DNA from: Palsa-295 sp963781105
Lineage (GTDB): Bacteria > Acidobacteriota > Terriglobia > Acidiferrales > UBA7541
Length of the DNA stretch: 64,000 nucleotides
Reading direction: 5' to 3'
Assembly: GCA_963781105.1 (NCBI GenBank)
Contig: CAWAED010000008.1
Span: 62,001 to 126,000 of the forward strand
Position 1 is the stretch's first letter, and every line of letters starts with the position of its first letter. Position numbers and translations under genes: made by a program. The notes under the pieces were generated by a model, which had not been told where the DNA came from, did not search any database, and worked only from the letters and a program-made list of their open reading frames with translations. This document shows positions 8,796-17,662 of this stretch, in pieces.

Positions 8796-9797
8796 TCATT
8801 TTAATCCCAGTGCGTCGGCGTTGAGCGCGTTCGGCGGCCGTTGGCCTGCGAAGAGCGCTACTACGTTATTGGCTGCCATCACCGACATTTTTGTGCGCGT
8901 ATCGATTGAAGCGCTGGCGATGTGCGGGGTTAGGATCACGTCGCGGCGCGAAACCAGTTGCGGATGAACTTGCGGCTCGTGCTCGTAGACGTCGAGCGCG
9001 GCACCTGCGATTTTTTTATTTTCGAGCGCGTCGGCGAGAGCGGCTTCGTCCACTACTGGGCCGCGAGAAGTATTCACGAGGAACGCGGTGCGTTTCATTT
9101 TTTCGAGATTTTCCGTGGAGATCAGGTGGCGCGTGTCGGGGAGCAGCGGCACGTGTAGGCTGATGAAGTCGGACTCGCGGAAGAGCGTGTCGCGATCCAC
9201 GAATTCAGCGTGCAACTCTTTTTCGGCCTCAGCCGGCGCGCGGACGGCGTCGTTATAAAGGACGCGCATTTGAAAACCGAGCGCACGGCGCGCGACGCCG
9301 CGGCCGATGCGTCCGAAGCCGAGAATGCCGAGCGTCTTGCCCCACACGTCGCCGCCGACGAGTTGATCGAGATCCCAGCCCGGCCACGTGCCGCTGCGCA
9401 TCCAAGCGTCGCCTTCGAGCAGGCGTCGGGCAATCGCCATTAGTAGCGTCCATGCGAAGTCGGCGGTGGTGTCGTCGAGGACGCCGGGAGTGTGCGTGGC
9501 GACTACTTTATGGCGTGTGCAAGCGGCGACGTCAATATGATCGTAGCCGACCGAAACCGTCGCGGCGATTCGCAACTTGGGCGCGGCTGAGAGCAGTTCC
9601 TCGTTCACTTTTTCCGTGAGCAGGCAAATCAGGCCGTCCTTGTCCGCAACGCGCTTCAGCAGCTCTTCGCGCGAGATGCTCTCGGGCCGCGTCCAGTATT
9701 CCACTTCGCAGTGCTGGTCCAGGATGGCGCGTGCGGCGGGAAAAAGCGGCCGCGCGGAGAGTATTTTCGGTTTGGTCAACGCACCCTCGCAAAACAT
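8796..9797 (-). CDS. D-2-hydroxyacid dehydrogenase, probable glyoxylate/hydroxypyruvate reductase
   Basis: A 333-residue NAD(P)-dependent D-isomer 2-hydroxyacid dehydrogenase. Visible: substrate-loop region ATVSVGYDHID around residue 80, the Rossmann motif GILGFGRIGRGVA around residue 155, NTSRGPVVDE around 245 with catalytic Arg and nearby Glu, and the catalytic His in TPHIASAS near residue 298. Closest in pattern to glyoxylate/hydroxypyruvate reductases (GhrB/GyaR type), which make glycolate from glyoxylate or D-glycerate from hydroxypyruvate. It lies directly upstream of gckA on the same strand, so D-glycerate would be handed to the kinase. A TTG about 7 codons inside, with GAGGG just before it, is an alternative start. 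Confidence 0.9.
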   Translation of the reverse strand: MFCEGALTKPKILSARPLFPAARAILDQHCEVEYWTRPESISREELLKRVADKDGLICLLTEKVNEELLSAAPKLRIAATVSVGYDHIDVAACTRHKVVATHTPGVLDDTTADFAWTLLMAIARRLLEGDAWMRSGTWPGWDLDQLVGGDVWGKTLGILGFGRIGRGVARRALGFQMRVLYNDAVRAPAEAEKELHAEFVDRDTLFRESDFISLHVPLLPDTRHLISTENLEKMKRTAFLVNTSRGPVVDEAALADALENKKIAGAALDVYEHEPQVHPQLVSRRDVILTPHIASASIDTRTKMSVMAANNVVALFAGQRPPNALNADALGLK

Positions 9798-9930
9798 CGT
9801 TACTCAGAATTTGTAGCATATACTGCCGGATTAGGAAACGGCTCGAAATTGCTTGGCTTTGCGCTGGCGCGGCTTTGGGCCCGCTGGCGGGGCGACGGCC
9901 TTGAAAAATTGAGTCTCTGGAGAGAGATTG

Positions 9931-10332
9931 ATGAAGATTTTACGAAGGACTGCTCGTCTCTTAATTCTCAGTTTCTGTTTCGCTCACCTCGCGATAGGCC
10001 AGACGACGATCCGGATAAAAATTCAAGCATCGAATCTGGATCGCAGCTTGCTGTTCCAGAAGCTGAATGACCATGGCGCGGATCACCACATGCACTTTGC
10101 GATGGTGGAGCGGGATTTCGATTATCGCGTTGCGTATGGTACCGCGGGCGGCGCGACTATGACGCCGTATGGACCTGCGGGCGGAAGCGCCTCGGTGACG
10201 AAAGTTTTCGACCCCTCGGGTGCGGAGATTTTCGAATTTTCGCGCAACGGACGTGCGACAAATGACCAGGCCGCGAATGCTACGGCGAAGGAAATTATCA
10301 AGCGCATACGAAAGCTGAGGGGGCTCGGCTAG
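9931..10332 (+). CDS. small exported protein of unknown function
   Basis: A 133-residue protein with a clear signal peptide (residues 1-24: LLILSFCFAHLAIG then QTT). The mature part has His-rich and Gly-rich patches (DHGADHHMHFAMVERD; GTAGGATMTPYGPAGGSAS) and ends in a basic helix. I do not recognise the family. ATG 9931 is preceded by GGAGAGAG. It stands alone between the divergent dehydrogenase gene and the glycolate oxidase promoter. Confidence 0.65.
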   Translation: MKILRRTARLLILSFCFAHLAIGQTTIRIKIQASNLDRSLLFQKLNDHGADHHMHFAMVERDFDYRVAYGTAGGATMTPYGPAGGSASVTKVFDPSGAEIFEFSRNGRATNDQAANATAKEIIKRIRKLRGLG

Positions 10333-10386
10333 CGATCGCCGTGCAAGTCACACTGTTCAGAGCCGTCCCGTCTAGGTTCCACCTCG

Positions 10387-10416
10387 TTGACGCCTATCGT
10401 TGCACACGGCTATAGT
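10387..10416 (+). promoter_or_regulatory. probable promoter of glcDEF
   Basis: TTGACG at 10387-10392 and TATAGT at 10411-10416 (5 of 6 matches to TATAAT), spaced by 18 nt, lie about 52 nt before the glcD start codon. Confidence 0.5.
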
Positions 10417-10467
10417 GGCCGTTGAAGCGTGTGCGCTGCCTTTTGTGCGTGCGCGTGGCCCACTCTC

Positions 10468-11901
10468 ATGGATTCACGACTCCTTCACGATCTGAAATCG
10501 CTGCTTGGTTCCGACGGCGTTCTGCACCGGCCGGAGGAATTGCTTTTGTACGAATACGATGGGTCTGTGGAAGTGGCGCGGCCGAATTGCGTGGTGTTTC
10601 CGCGGACGACTGCCGATGTGCTGGGCATTGTGAAATTGGCGATCCAGTATCAAATTCCCCTGGTCGGGCGCGGCGCGGGAACGGGGCTTTCGGGCGGGGC
10701 GCTTTCGCGGAAGGGCGGGATCCTTACGGTTTTTTCGCGGATGACCCGGATTCTAGAGATTGATATTGAGAACCAGCGCGCGACGGTGCAACCAGGCGTG
10801 GTGAATTCGGATTTGAGCGCGGCGGTGGCGCATGCCGGTTTGCATTTTGCTCCTGACCCATCGAGCCAGAAAGCTTGCACCATCGGCGGAAACGTTTCCG
10901 AAAACTCCGGTGGGCCGCACACGTTGGCTTACGGCGTGACGACGAATCACGTGCTTTCGATGGAAGTGGTTCTGCCTACCGGCGAACTGGTGCGGATCGG
11001 GAGTTCGGCTCTCGATGCGCCCGGTTACGATTTGATGGGACTTTTCGTGGGATCGGAAGGCACGCTCGCGCTGATTACGGAAATTACGGTGAAATTGACT
11101 CGATTGCCGGAAGCGGTGAAGACGCTGCTGGCGATTTTCGAGACGCTGGATGATGCGACGGAGACGGTGGTGGAGATTACGTCGCGCGGGATCACGCCAG
11201 CTGCTTGCGAGATGCTGGACGGTTGGACGCTGCGCGCAGTGGAAGCGTATGTTCACGCGGGATTTCCGCTGGATTGTGCGGCGGTGCTGCTGCTCGAAGC
11301 GGATGGTTTGCGCGAAGCAGTGGAGCAACATGCCGAAGAGATTGCTGACGTTTGCCGCGAGCATCACGCGCGCGAGGTGCGGGTGGCACGCGATGCGCGC
11401 GAGCGGGATTTGTTGTGGAAGGGGCGCAAGAATGCGTTTGGCGCGGTGGGACGGCTTTCGCCCACATATTACGTGCAAGATGGAGTGATTCCGCGGACAA
11501 AACTTCCAGCTACCTTGCGGCACATCAACGCGATCGGAGAGAAGTATGGCTTTCAGATTGGTAATATTTTTCATGCGGGCGACGGGAACCTGCATCCGCT
11601 GATTCTTTTCGACGCGCGCGATGAACCGCAATTCCGCCGCGTGATCGCGGCGTCCGACGAAATCATTCAGTTCTGTATTGAGATGGGCGGCTCGATTACC
11701 GGCGAGCACGGCGTAGGGATGGAGAAAGATCGCCTGATGCCGCTGCTATTCAGCGAAGCAGAACTCGATCTGATGCGGCGCGTGCGCGATGCATTCAATC
11801 CGGGCGGCGTGCTGAACCCCGACAAGATTTTCCCCGCGTCGAAAGGCTGCGGCGAAATTCACGTGCGTCCGCTGCCCATGGCGGGCGCGCCCGTCGCATG
11901 A
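10468..11901 (+). CDS. glcD: glycolate oxidase subunit GlcD (FAD-linked)
   Basis: A 477-residue FAD-linked oxidase of the PCMH/VAO type. The FAD-binding stretch PLVGRGAGTGLSGGAL is near residues 70-85, and the C-terminal FAD-oxidase domain carries NIFHAGDGNLHPLILFD and GGSITGEHGVGMEKDRL. GlcD oxidises glycolate (or D-lactate) to glyoxylate and passes electrons to GlcE and GlcF at the membrane. ATG 10468 was preferred over an upstream frame extension rich in Cys that has no ribosome site. Its stop overlaps the glcE start (ATGA), a sign of translational coupling. Confidence 0.95.
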   Translation: MDSRLLHDLKSLLGSDGVLHRPEELLLYEYDGSVEVARPNCVVFPRTTADVLGIVKLAIQYQIPLVGRGAGTGLSGGALSRKGGILTVFSRMTRILEIDIENQRATVQPGVVNSDLSAAVAHAGLHFAPDPSSQKACTIGGNVSENSGGPHTLAYGVTTNHVLSMEVVLPTGELVRIGSSALDAPGYDLMGLFVGSEGTLALITEITVKLTRLPEAVKTLLAIFETLDDATETVVEITSRGITPAACEMLDGWTLRAVEAYVHAGFPLDCAAVLLLEADGLREAVEQHAEEIADVCREHHAREVRVARDARERDLLWKGRKNAFGAVGRLSPTYYVQDGVIPRTKLPATLRHINAIGEKYGFQIGNIFHAGDGNLHPLILFDARDEPQFRRVIAASDEIIQFCIEMGGSITGEHGVGMEKDRLMPLLFSEAELDLMRRVRDAFNPGGVLNPDKIFPASKGCGEIHVRPLPMAGAPVA

Positions 11902-13292
11902 ATCCCGCAGACACCAGCGCCGGTTCGCGGCTCGGCGATATCGTCGGAAACGCGAACGTCGTCAGCGATCCCACACAGCTTGCGGATTACGTGATTGGCG
12001 GAAAGACGCCCGGTGCAGTGGTGCGGCCCGGCTCCGCGGCGGAAGTCGCCGAAATCGTGAAATTTGCCGCGGCGGAGAAATTGGCGATCGTTGCATGCGG
12101 CGCGCGGACGAAGCTGGACATGGGCTTCGCGCCCGCTCGCTGGGATTTGGCATTGGATATGACGCGCATGGATCGCGTGATTGCTTACGATCCGGGTGAT
12201 TTGACTTTGAGCGTCGAGGCGGGCGTGCGGCTGCAGTCGCTGGGACAGACGCTGGCCGAGCATCGGCAATTTTTGCCGCTGGCGATGCCATTTTTGGCTC
12301 AGACGACGATTGGCGGGTCGGTTGCGTCCGGCGTGGATTCACCGCTGCGGCAATTTTATGGCACGGCGCGCGATTTTCTGCTGGGGATGGAATTTGTGAC
12401 GGGCGAGGGCGTGGCGGCGAAAAGCGGCGGGCGCGTGGTGAAGAATGTTACCGGCTACGACATTCATAAGTTGATGATCGGATCGTTGGGTACACTAGGC
12501 GTGATCACGCGTGTGAATTTCAAGACTTTTCCGATGCCGATGCGATCGCGTGGATTCGTCGCGCGATTTGCTACAGCCGAGCGCGCATTCGACATGCGCG
12601 ATCGAGTGGCGCGTTCCGTGCTGACGCCTTTGACGATGGACATCCTGAGCCAGCACGTGGCTGAACTGTTTGAAAGCGAAGCGGCTTCGCGGTACGAGCC
12701 TACACCAATGCCCAAAGGCGTGATTTCGCTCACGGAATGGGCGGTGACGATAGGTTATGCGGGGAACGAGGAAGTGCTGAAACGCTATGCCGTGGATTTG
12801 CAGCAGATGGCCGAACAATCCGGCGCGACGGGAGTTGCGGTGCTCGCGGAGAATTTGCAGCCGGCGTTCAACCGCAAGCGGGAATTTATTCCGATTGCGC
12901 TGGAGTCTTCGCCGGCTACTTCAATCGTCACAATCAGCTTGCTGCCGGCGCGCATGGCGGAGACGCTGGATCACGCGGTGCGCGCTGCCGAAAGTAATGC
13001 ACTGCCTTGGGTGGCGATGGCGCGCGGAGTCGGAGTGATTTATTTTGCGCTGCTGCCGGCCGCACGCGACGAAACCACGGAAGTGCGGGCTGCCACGGCG
13101 ACGGATGCTATCCACCTGGCGTGCGCGGAGCTTGGAGGACATTCCACGATTCCGTGGTGCCCGGCGGAATGGAAGAGCAAGTTGAAGATATGGGGATTGC
13201 CGCGAACTGACTTCGCGCAGATGCAAAAATTGAAACGGGTATTCGATCCTCAGGGCGTTTTGAGTCCGGGACGATTTGTGGGAGGCATTTGA
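11898..13292 (+). CDS. glcE: glycolate oxidase subunit GlcE (FAD-binding)
   Basis: A 464-residue protein, longer than the ~350-residue E. coli GlcE. It has an FAD_binding_4 domain: the ACGARTKLDMG segment near residue 75 and TTIGGSVASGVDSPLRQFYG around 135-155, followed by GGRVVKNVTGYDIHKLMIGS. The C-terminus ends in VFDPQGVLSPGRF, typical of the family. It forms the second flavin subunit of the glycolate oxidase complex. The gene overlaps glcD by 4 nt and is followed 4 nt later by glcF. Confidence 0.93.
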   Translation: MNPADTSAGSRLGDIVGNANVVSDPTQLADYVIGGKTPGAVVRPGSAAEVAEIVKFAAAEKLAIVACGARTKLDMGFAPARWDLALDMTRMDRVIAYDPGDLTLSVEAGVRLQSLGQTLAEHRQFLPLAMPFLAQTTIGGSVASGVDSPLRQFYGTARDFLLGMEFVTGEGVAAKSGGRVVKNVTGYDIHKLMIGSLGTLGVITRVNFKTFPMPMRSRGFVARFATAERAFDMRDRVARSVLTPLTMDILSQHVAELFESEAASRYEPTPMPKGVISLTEWAVTIGYAGNEEVLKRYAVDLQQMAEQSGATGVAVLAENLQPAFNRKREFIPIALESSPATSIVTISLLPARMAETLDHAVRAAESNALPWVAMARGVGVIYFALLPAARDETTEVRAATATDAIHLACAELGGHSTIPWCPAEWKSKLKIWGLPRTDFAQMQKLKRVFDPQGVLSPGRFVGGI

Positions 13293-13296
13293 AACG

Positions 13297-14661
13297 ATGG
13301 CTCCCGATACACCGCAATCGAGTGCCGCGCCTGTCGCGATGCCACTCTCGCACGATGACGCGCAGCGCGAGTTTGCGCTCACGCTGAGCGGGTTCAGCGC
13401 CACTGACAAACCTGAATATGTGGATTACTCGCGGTGTGTGCACTGTGGCTTATGCGCGAACAATTGCCCGACGTACCGGCTGTGGGGGCAGGAAGCCGAT
13501 TCGCCGCGCGGGCGGATACGCCAGATCGCGCTGGTGGATCAGGGGCGGCTGGAATTGGGCGAGGCGTTCGTCACGCACATTGACCGCTGCCTGAATTGCC
13601 GGAATTGCGAGACGGTGTGCCCTTCGGGTGTCGAATACGGAAAGATTTTGGAATTGGCGCGGGCGCAGATCGAGCAGAAATATAAGCGGCCGTTTGTTTC
13701 GCGGGTACTGCGCGATTTGGTTTACGGGCGGCTGCTTCCCTACCCCGGCAGGATTGCGGCTGCGGCGCGCGGACTGAAGGTTTATCAGCGGTCGGGGCTG
13801 GCGGCGCTCGCGCGCGGGACGGGAATTTTGCGGCTACTGGGTTTGCAGGACCGCGAGAAGCTGCTGCCGCGGATTGATTCGGAGTTTTTCTTCGGCGAAT
13901 TGGGCAAGACATTCCCGGCGCGGGGCCCGCGGCGCGCGCGGGTGGCATTTTTTGCGGGGTGCGTGGCGCAGGTCACGTTCAGCGAATTGAATCGCGCGAC
14001 CGTTCGCGTGCTGCAAGCGAATTGCTGCGAAGTGGTGGTGCCGGCGGGGCAAGTTTGCTGTGGGGCGCTGGCGGCGCATGCGGGAGTGCGCGACGTGGCG
14101 CGGGATTTGGCGCGGCGAAATTTCGACGCGTTCTTGGGCGAGGAGTTCGACGCGATTATTACCAACGCGGCTGGGTGCGGATCGACTCTCAAGGAATACA
14201 CACATTTATTCGCCGACGACGATGCCGCCCAGGCGCGCACGCGGCAATTCACAGCGAAGATGAAGGACGTGACGGAATTTCTGGTGGGGCTTGGAATGAC
14301 CGCGCCGCTGCGGACGCTGCCCTTGCGAGTCACTTACCAGGATTCCTGTCATCTGGTGCATGGGCAAAAGATTCGGGAAGCTCCGCGAGAGCTTTTGCGC
14401 GCGATACCTGGAATCGAATTCGTGGAGATGCCGCTATCGGAGCAGTGTTGCGGGTCAGCGGGAGTTTACAACGTTACCGAGACAGAAACCTCGTTGGAAA
14501 TTCTAGAACGCAAAATGGAGTGCGTGGCACAAACGAAGGCTGGTGTGATTGCGACCGCGAATCCTGGATGCATTTTGCAATTGCGCGCTGGAGTGGCGAT
14601 GCACAGGACGGGACAGGAAGTTTTGCATGTCGTGGAATTGCTGGATCGCGCCCTAGCTTAA
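13297..14661 (+). CDS. glcF: glycolate oxidase iron-sulfur subunit GlcF
   Basis: A 454-residue protein with two ferredoxin-type 4Fe-4S motifs, CVHCGLCANNCP (about residues 48-59) and CLNCRNCETVCP (about 98-109). Two CCG domains follow (VCCGALAAHAG and QCCGSAGVYNVTE), which bind a further cluster or a redox group. It transfers electrons from the flavin subunits to quinone. ATG 13297 follows GGAGG by 11 nt and lies just after the glcE stop; a GTG at 13276 would overlap glcE. This completes the glcDEF operon. Confidence 0.95.
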   Translation: MAPDTPQSSAAPVAMPLSHDDAQREFALTLSGFSATDKPEYVDYSRCVHCGLCANNCPTYRLWGQEADSPRGRIRQIALVDQGRLELGEAFVTHIDRCLNCRNCETVCPSGVEYGKILELARAQIEQKYKRPFVSRVLRDLVYGRLLPYPGRIAAAARGLKVYQRSGLAALARGTGILRLLGLQDREKLLPRIDSEFFFGELGKTFPARGPRRARVAFFAGCVAQVTFSELNRATVRVLQANCCEVVVPAGQVCCGALAAHAGVRDVARDLARRNFDAFLGEEFDAIITNAAGCGSTLKEYTHLFADDDAAQARTRQFTAKMKDVTEFLVGLGMTAPLRTLPLRVTYQDSCHLVHGQKIREAPRELLRAIPGIEFVEMPLSEQCCGSAGVYNVTETETSLEILERKMECVAQTKAGVIATANPGCILQLRAGVAMHRTGQEVLHVVELLDRALA

Positions 14662-14737
14662 CGCCGAACATATTTTTGACGCCTTGCCTCCGAGTCGCTC
14701 GCGCACGCGTATGAAGGTGGCGCATTTGAAACCGATG

Positions 14738-14753
14738 GCGGTCTGAAGACCGC
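14738..14753 (+). repeat. short hairpin of dispersed-repeat type
   Basis: GCGGTC-TGAA-GACCGC forms a 6-bp stem with a four-base loop inside the 248-nt gap between the convergent glcF and sigma-operon genes. The surrounding sequence (GGTCTGAAGACCGCGGCTAC) looks like a dispersed intergenic hairpin. There is no T-run, so it is not called as a terminator. Confidence 0.45.
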
Positions 14754-14909
14754 GGCTACAAAGGCCGATGCTGCGCGATCGCGCGAGGGGCTATCACGAT
14801 CGTTCAAGAAATAAGCGTGGGATGAGAGAGAAACCTTGCGGGCCGGCGGTGGGGTAGCTCCGCCCGCAAGTACGTCACACTGCAAACTGGATACCTTTCG
14901 GTGCCGGGG

Positions 14910-15806
14910 TTATTGCTCCGGAGGAGGCGGCGGGCCTGCCACGCGGAACGTGCCTACGATGTGCTGCGGCGGCTGAGCGACTGCGTAATCCGGGGGCACT
15001 TGAAAGAGGGATGCCGCAGGCTCTCCGAGTTGAACGTCTGTCATCTGGAAGGTCGTGTCGCCGGAGCGCGGGTCGCTGCGCTTGGTCATGACGACCATCT
15101 GTAGATCGGGCGAATACCAGCGCTCGCTAACGACGACGATCGGCTTGGTGTTGCCGATGGCGCCGGCAGGAATGGTGCGCGTATAGCGCGTGCCTTGGGC
15201 GGAAACGCCGCCGATGGTTTGCGTTCCCAGGGAGGTGATGACTACTTCGCTCTTCTCCGCCACGGCTTCGGGATTGCGAAATTCCTTGGTCCTGAACGCA
15301 CCCCTTTCGACGGAAGGGTCGGGCATTTGCTGGGCGATCTTTTTGTTCTCTTCGAGAATGTAGCGCGTGCCGGCGACGGGATCCTTGAGGAAGACGACAT
15401 GCGACAAAGATTCGCCATTCACAACCGCAAAGGCACCGATCGCGGGAAGGGTCATTTCGCGGCGCGTTCGTCCCTGGGTGTCCCGGGCGATTGAGCCGGT
15501 GGAACTGAGCTGAATCTGATTGCCGTCGGCGAGGGTCTGGCTTGATTCGGTGGAAAAATTGGCGGTAAAGGGCGCACCCGTGACGGTCTTTTCGCCGAGA
15601 CCCGCTTCAAATCCGAGGAAGCCGATGCCTTCACGGACTTCCGGCACGTGTCCGGGACTGGCGACACCTGCCTCTTGCACCCAAACCGCATTCGGTGGAG
15701 GAAGAGGCGGGGGTTCCGCGGCATCTTGAGCGCGAAGGCTCGGGCTCATGGTGACGAACAACATGGCGGTGCCCGCCAAAGCTAAAAACGCTGGGGTCGT
15801 TTTCAT
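14910..15806 (-). CDS. exported protein of the sigma/anti-sigma operon, function unknown
   Basis: A 298-residue protein with a signal peptide (ALAGTAMLFVTMSPSLRAQ), a Pro-rich start to the mature part, beta-rich middle sequence and a Pro-rich C-terminus ending PPPPPEQ. No catalytic motif was recognised. ATG 15806 is preceded by GGAGGAG; the longer frame was rejected because it would leave this site inside the gene. It is the last gene of the sigma factor - anti-sigma factor - exported protein operon, starting 25 nt after the anti-sigma stop, so its product may be an effector or signal input of that system. Confidence 0.75.
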   Translation of the reverse strand: MKTTPAFLALAGTAMLFVTMSPSLRAQDAAEPPPLPPPNAVWVQEAGVASPGHVPEVREGIGFLGFEAGLGEKTVTGAPFTANFSTESSQTLADGNQIQLSSTGSIARDTQGRTRREMTLPAIGAFAVVNGESLSHVVFLKDPVAGTRYILEENKKIAQQMPDPSVERGAFRTKEFRNPEAVAEKSEVVITSLGTQTIGGVSAQGTRYTRTIPAGAIGNTKPIVVVSERWYSPDLQMVVMTKRSDPRSGDTTFQMTDVQLGEPAASLFQVPPDYAVAQPPQHIVGTFRVAGPPPPPEQ

Positions 15807-15831
15807 GCGCTCCTCCAAGAAATTCGTGAAA

Positions 15832-16629
15832 CTAGTCATCCGTTGCCGGGCTTCCTTGTGCGACGAGGCGGATGGCCTGCGGAGTGCCGTCCTCGCTTAC
15901 TACCATGTCGGCGGTCACCTGATCGGACACTCCCATTGCTTCGACGGGCAGGCCATAGGAAATCAGAGCGGCACGCGGCAACACGACGCGCACGACCGCG
16001 CCACCCTCGAGATCCGAAGGATCGTAGGAATACGGCAGCGGCATGTAGGCCGTGGCGTATTCGGTGGGGCCGCTATCCGGTGCAGCGGTCTTATCGGCTG
16101 TCGCGCGTGAACGAGTAGCCCTCGGTTCAACGGCTACATTCGCAGCGGCTGTTGATGCCTGCTGTTTGCGCGGCGACCGCATTGCGGCAATGGGCGCGGC
16201 GACGGATCCAATTACCGAAGGCGTTTTAACGAGGGTGACGATTTGCGGCCGACGCAACGTGAAGCCCAAGGCCAAAAGTACAGCGGCCGCAATGCCGACG
16301 ACCGCCATTTGCACGCGCAGCCGGCGCGACGCTGCCACGGATTTTTCACGACGAAATTCCCGTAGCAGCGCGGCTTCGATTCTGGGCGGAGCTTGCAATT
16401 CGGACGACTCTTGTGAGATCTGACCAAGAGCAAAATCGAGCGACTCGGCTTCGGTGACCAGCGCGCCGCAATCGCTGCACATTTCGGCGTGAGCCAGCGC
16501 ACCTTCGCGAACAGACGCACCCGGCGTTCCGGGCCGGTCGAGTTCATGCAAGGCCTCCGCGAAGTGCGAGCAATCCATGCGAGGCATGCTATCGCGACCG
16601 ATGTTTTCGTTGTCAGGGTCCTTCTTCAT
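15832..16629 (-). CDS. membrane anti-sigma factor with zinc-finger-like motif
   Basis: A 265-residue protein. The N-terminal ~70 residues hold His-x3-Cys-x2-Cys (HAEMCSDCGAL), the arrangement found in zf-HC2/ZAS anti-sigma domains. A single transmembrane helix lies at about residues 108-125 (VVGIAAAVLLALGF), and the remainder is probably periplasmic, with an Ala-rich linker and a beta-rich end. It would hold the ECF sigma factor inactive until a signal arrives. The start codon overlaps the sigma stop (ATGA), so the two are translationally coupled. Confidence 0.85.
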   Translation of the reverse strand: MKKDPDNENIGRDSMPRMDCSHFAEALHELDRPGTPGASVREGALAHAEMCSDCGALVTEAESLDFALGQISQESSELQAPPRIEAALLREFRREKSVAASRRLRVQMAVVGIAAAVLLALGFTLRRPQIVTLVKTPSVIGSVAAPIAAMRSPRKQQASTAAANVAVEPRATRSRATADKTAAPDSGPTEYATAYMPLPYSYDPSDLEGGAVVRVVLPRAALISYGLPVEAMGVSDQVTADMVVSEDGTPQAIRLVAQGSPATDD

Positions 16630-17315
16630 TCACCCACCGCCGAGGCGCGCCGCACGGGCTGAGCGTCACGCAATTTTTCAAGTAGAAGCGCCCGCGCGCG
16701 ATGCAGGCGGGAGCGCACCGTTCCCACCGGGCAGTCGAGCGCCGTTGCGGCATCTTCATAACTCATTTCGTCCAGTTCGCAGAGAACGACTACTTCGCGA
16801 TAATTTTCCGGAAGCGTGGAGATGGCGTGACGCACACGGTTGACGTTTTCCTGCGCGACAAATTCGTCGCGATGGATGGGAAAAGGGCTGACGCCGGAAC
16901 CATGCCCGTTGCCGTTGCCATTCCCAATCCCATTTGCGGAAACTCGATGGCTACCGTTCGAGCGGCTTGCACAGTAGCGCGATAACATTGCGTCCAACTC
17001 ATCGGCGGTTTCGGGCAATGGAACGGAGTTTCGTTCGAGTTCCCAGCGACGGCGAAGGTGATTGCGCGCGATGCCGAAGAGGAACCCGCCGAGCGTCCCG
17101 CGTGCTGGGTCGAATCGTTTGGCATCGCGAATCAAAGTCATGAAAACCTCTTGGGTCACGTCTTCCGCCACGGCGCAATTGCCGCTCATGTGCAAGGCGA
17201 AACGGTAGATGGCAGGGTGCTTGCGGTGGTACAGCAAGGTGAACGCATCCTCGTCCCCGGCAATCATCCGCCGAAGCAGCAGACCGTCGTCAATCAACTC
17301 TGTGCCCCTGGTCAT
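16626..17315 (-). CDS. ECF (sigma-70 family) RNA polymerase sigma factor
   Basis: A 229-residue extracytoplasmic-function sigma factor. Region 2 spans about residues 20-90 (DAFTLLYHRKH ... AEDVTQEVFMTLIR), binding core polymerase and the -10. Region 4 spans about 165-220 (LPENYREVVVLCELDEMSYE ... GTVRSRLHRAR), with the helix-turn-helix for the -35. Between them is an unusually long linker rich in Gly and Asn (GIGNGNGNGHGSG) encoded by a short DNA repeat. ATG 17315 was preferred over a TTG at 17342; neither has a strong ribosome site. It heads an operon with the anti-sigma factor. Confidence 0.92.
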   Translation of the reverse strand: MTRGTELIDDGLLLRRMIAGDEDAFTLLYHRKHPAIYRFALHMSGNCAVAEDVTQEVFMTLIRDAKRFDPARGTLGGFLFGIARNHLRRRWELERNSVPLPETADELDAMLSRYCASRSNGSHRVSANGIGNGNGNGHGSGVSPFPIHRDEFVAQENVNRVRHAISTLPENYREVVVLCELDEMSYEDAATALDCPVGTVRSRLHRARALLLEKLRDAQPVRRASAVGE

Positions 17316-17662
17316 GTCAAGCGGTTGGACGGCCCGGCGCAACTCTCGTTACATATTCCGGGAAGGGGTTCAAAAAGTTCCCGGAATTGTAAGCCACCAG
17401 GAGCCAGCAGCCCATTCTGATCAAGTCCGCAGCGGAGCGCTGTGGCGTGCGGGCCCCGCCGAACGTGGTGCGAATCTACCACTGTCAGGACGCAAGTGCT
17501 ATACCTGCTCCGTTTGGACGCTGGCGCAGGTTCTTGACCAAACCACCTTAGTTCAATAACGTAGGGGCGCAACAGGCTGGTCGCTGACGCCGGAGCCCGC
17601 CACCTGCGCCGGCCGCTGAAGGGCAACTTTACCGCTGCACAGCTCGCAACCATGGAGGCGTC
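17316..17662. other. divergent intergenic region between sigma operon and acs
   Basis: About 350 nt with no coding potential that I can support. It must hold the start signals of both divergent transcription units. The only promoter-like pair I see is for acs (17534-17562). No clear hairpin or repeat was found. Confidence 0.6.
17534..17562 (+). promoter_or_regulatory. possible promoter of acs
   Basis: TTGACC at 17534-17539 and TAACGT at 17557-17562 with a 17-nt spacer, about 100 nt before the ATG. The -35 is good (5 of 6) and the -10 weak (3 of 6). Confidence 0.3.

Noticed and set aside
10753..11709. A 318-residue minus-strand frame
   Set aside because: Opposite strand of glcD, which has convincing family motifs.
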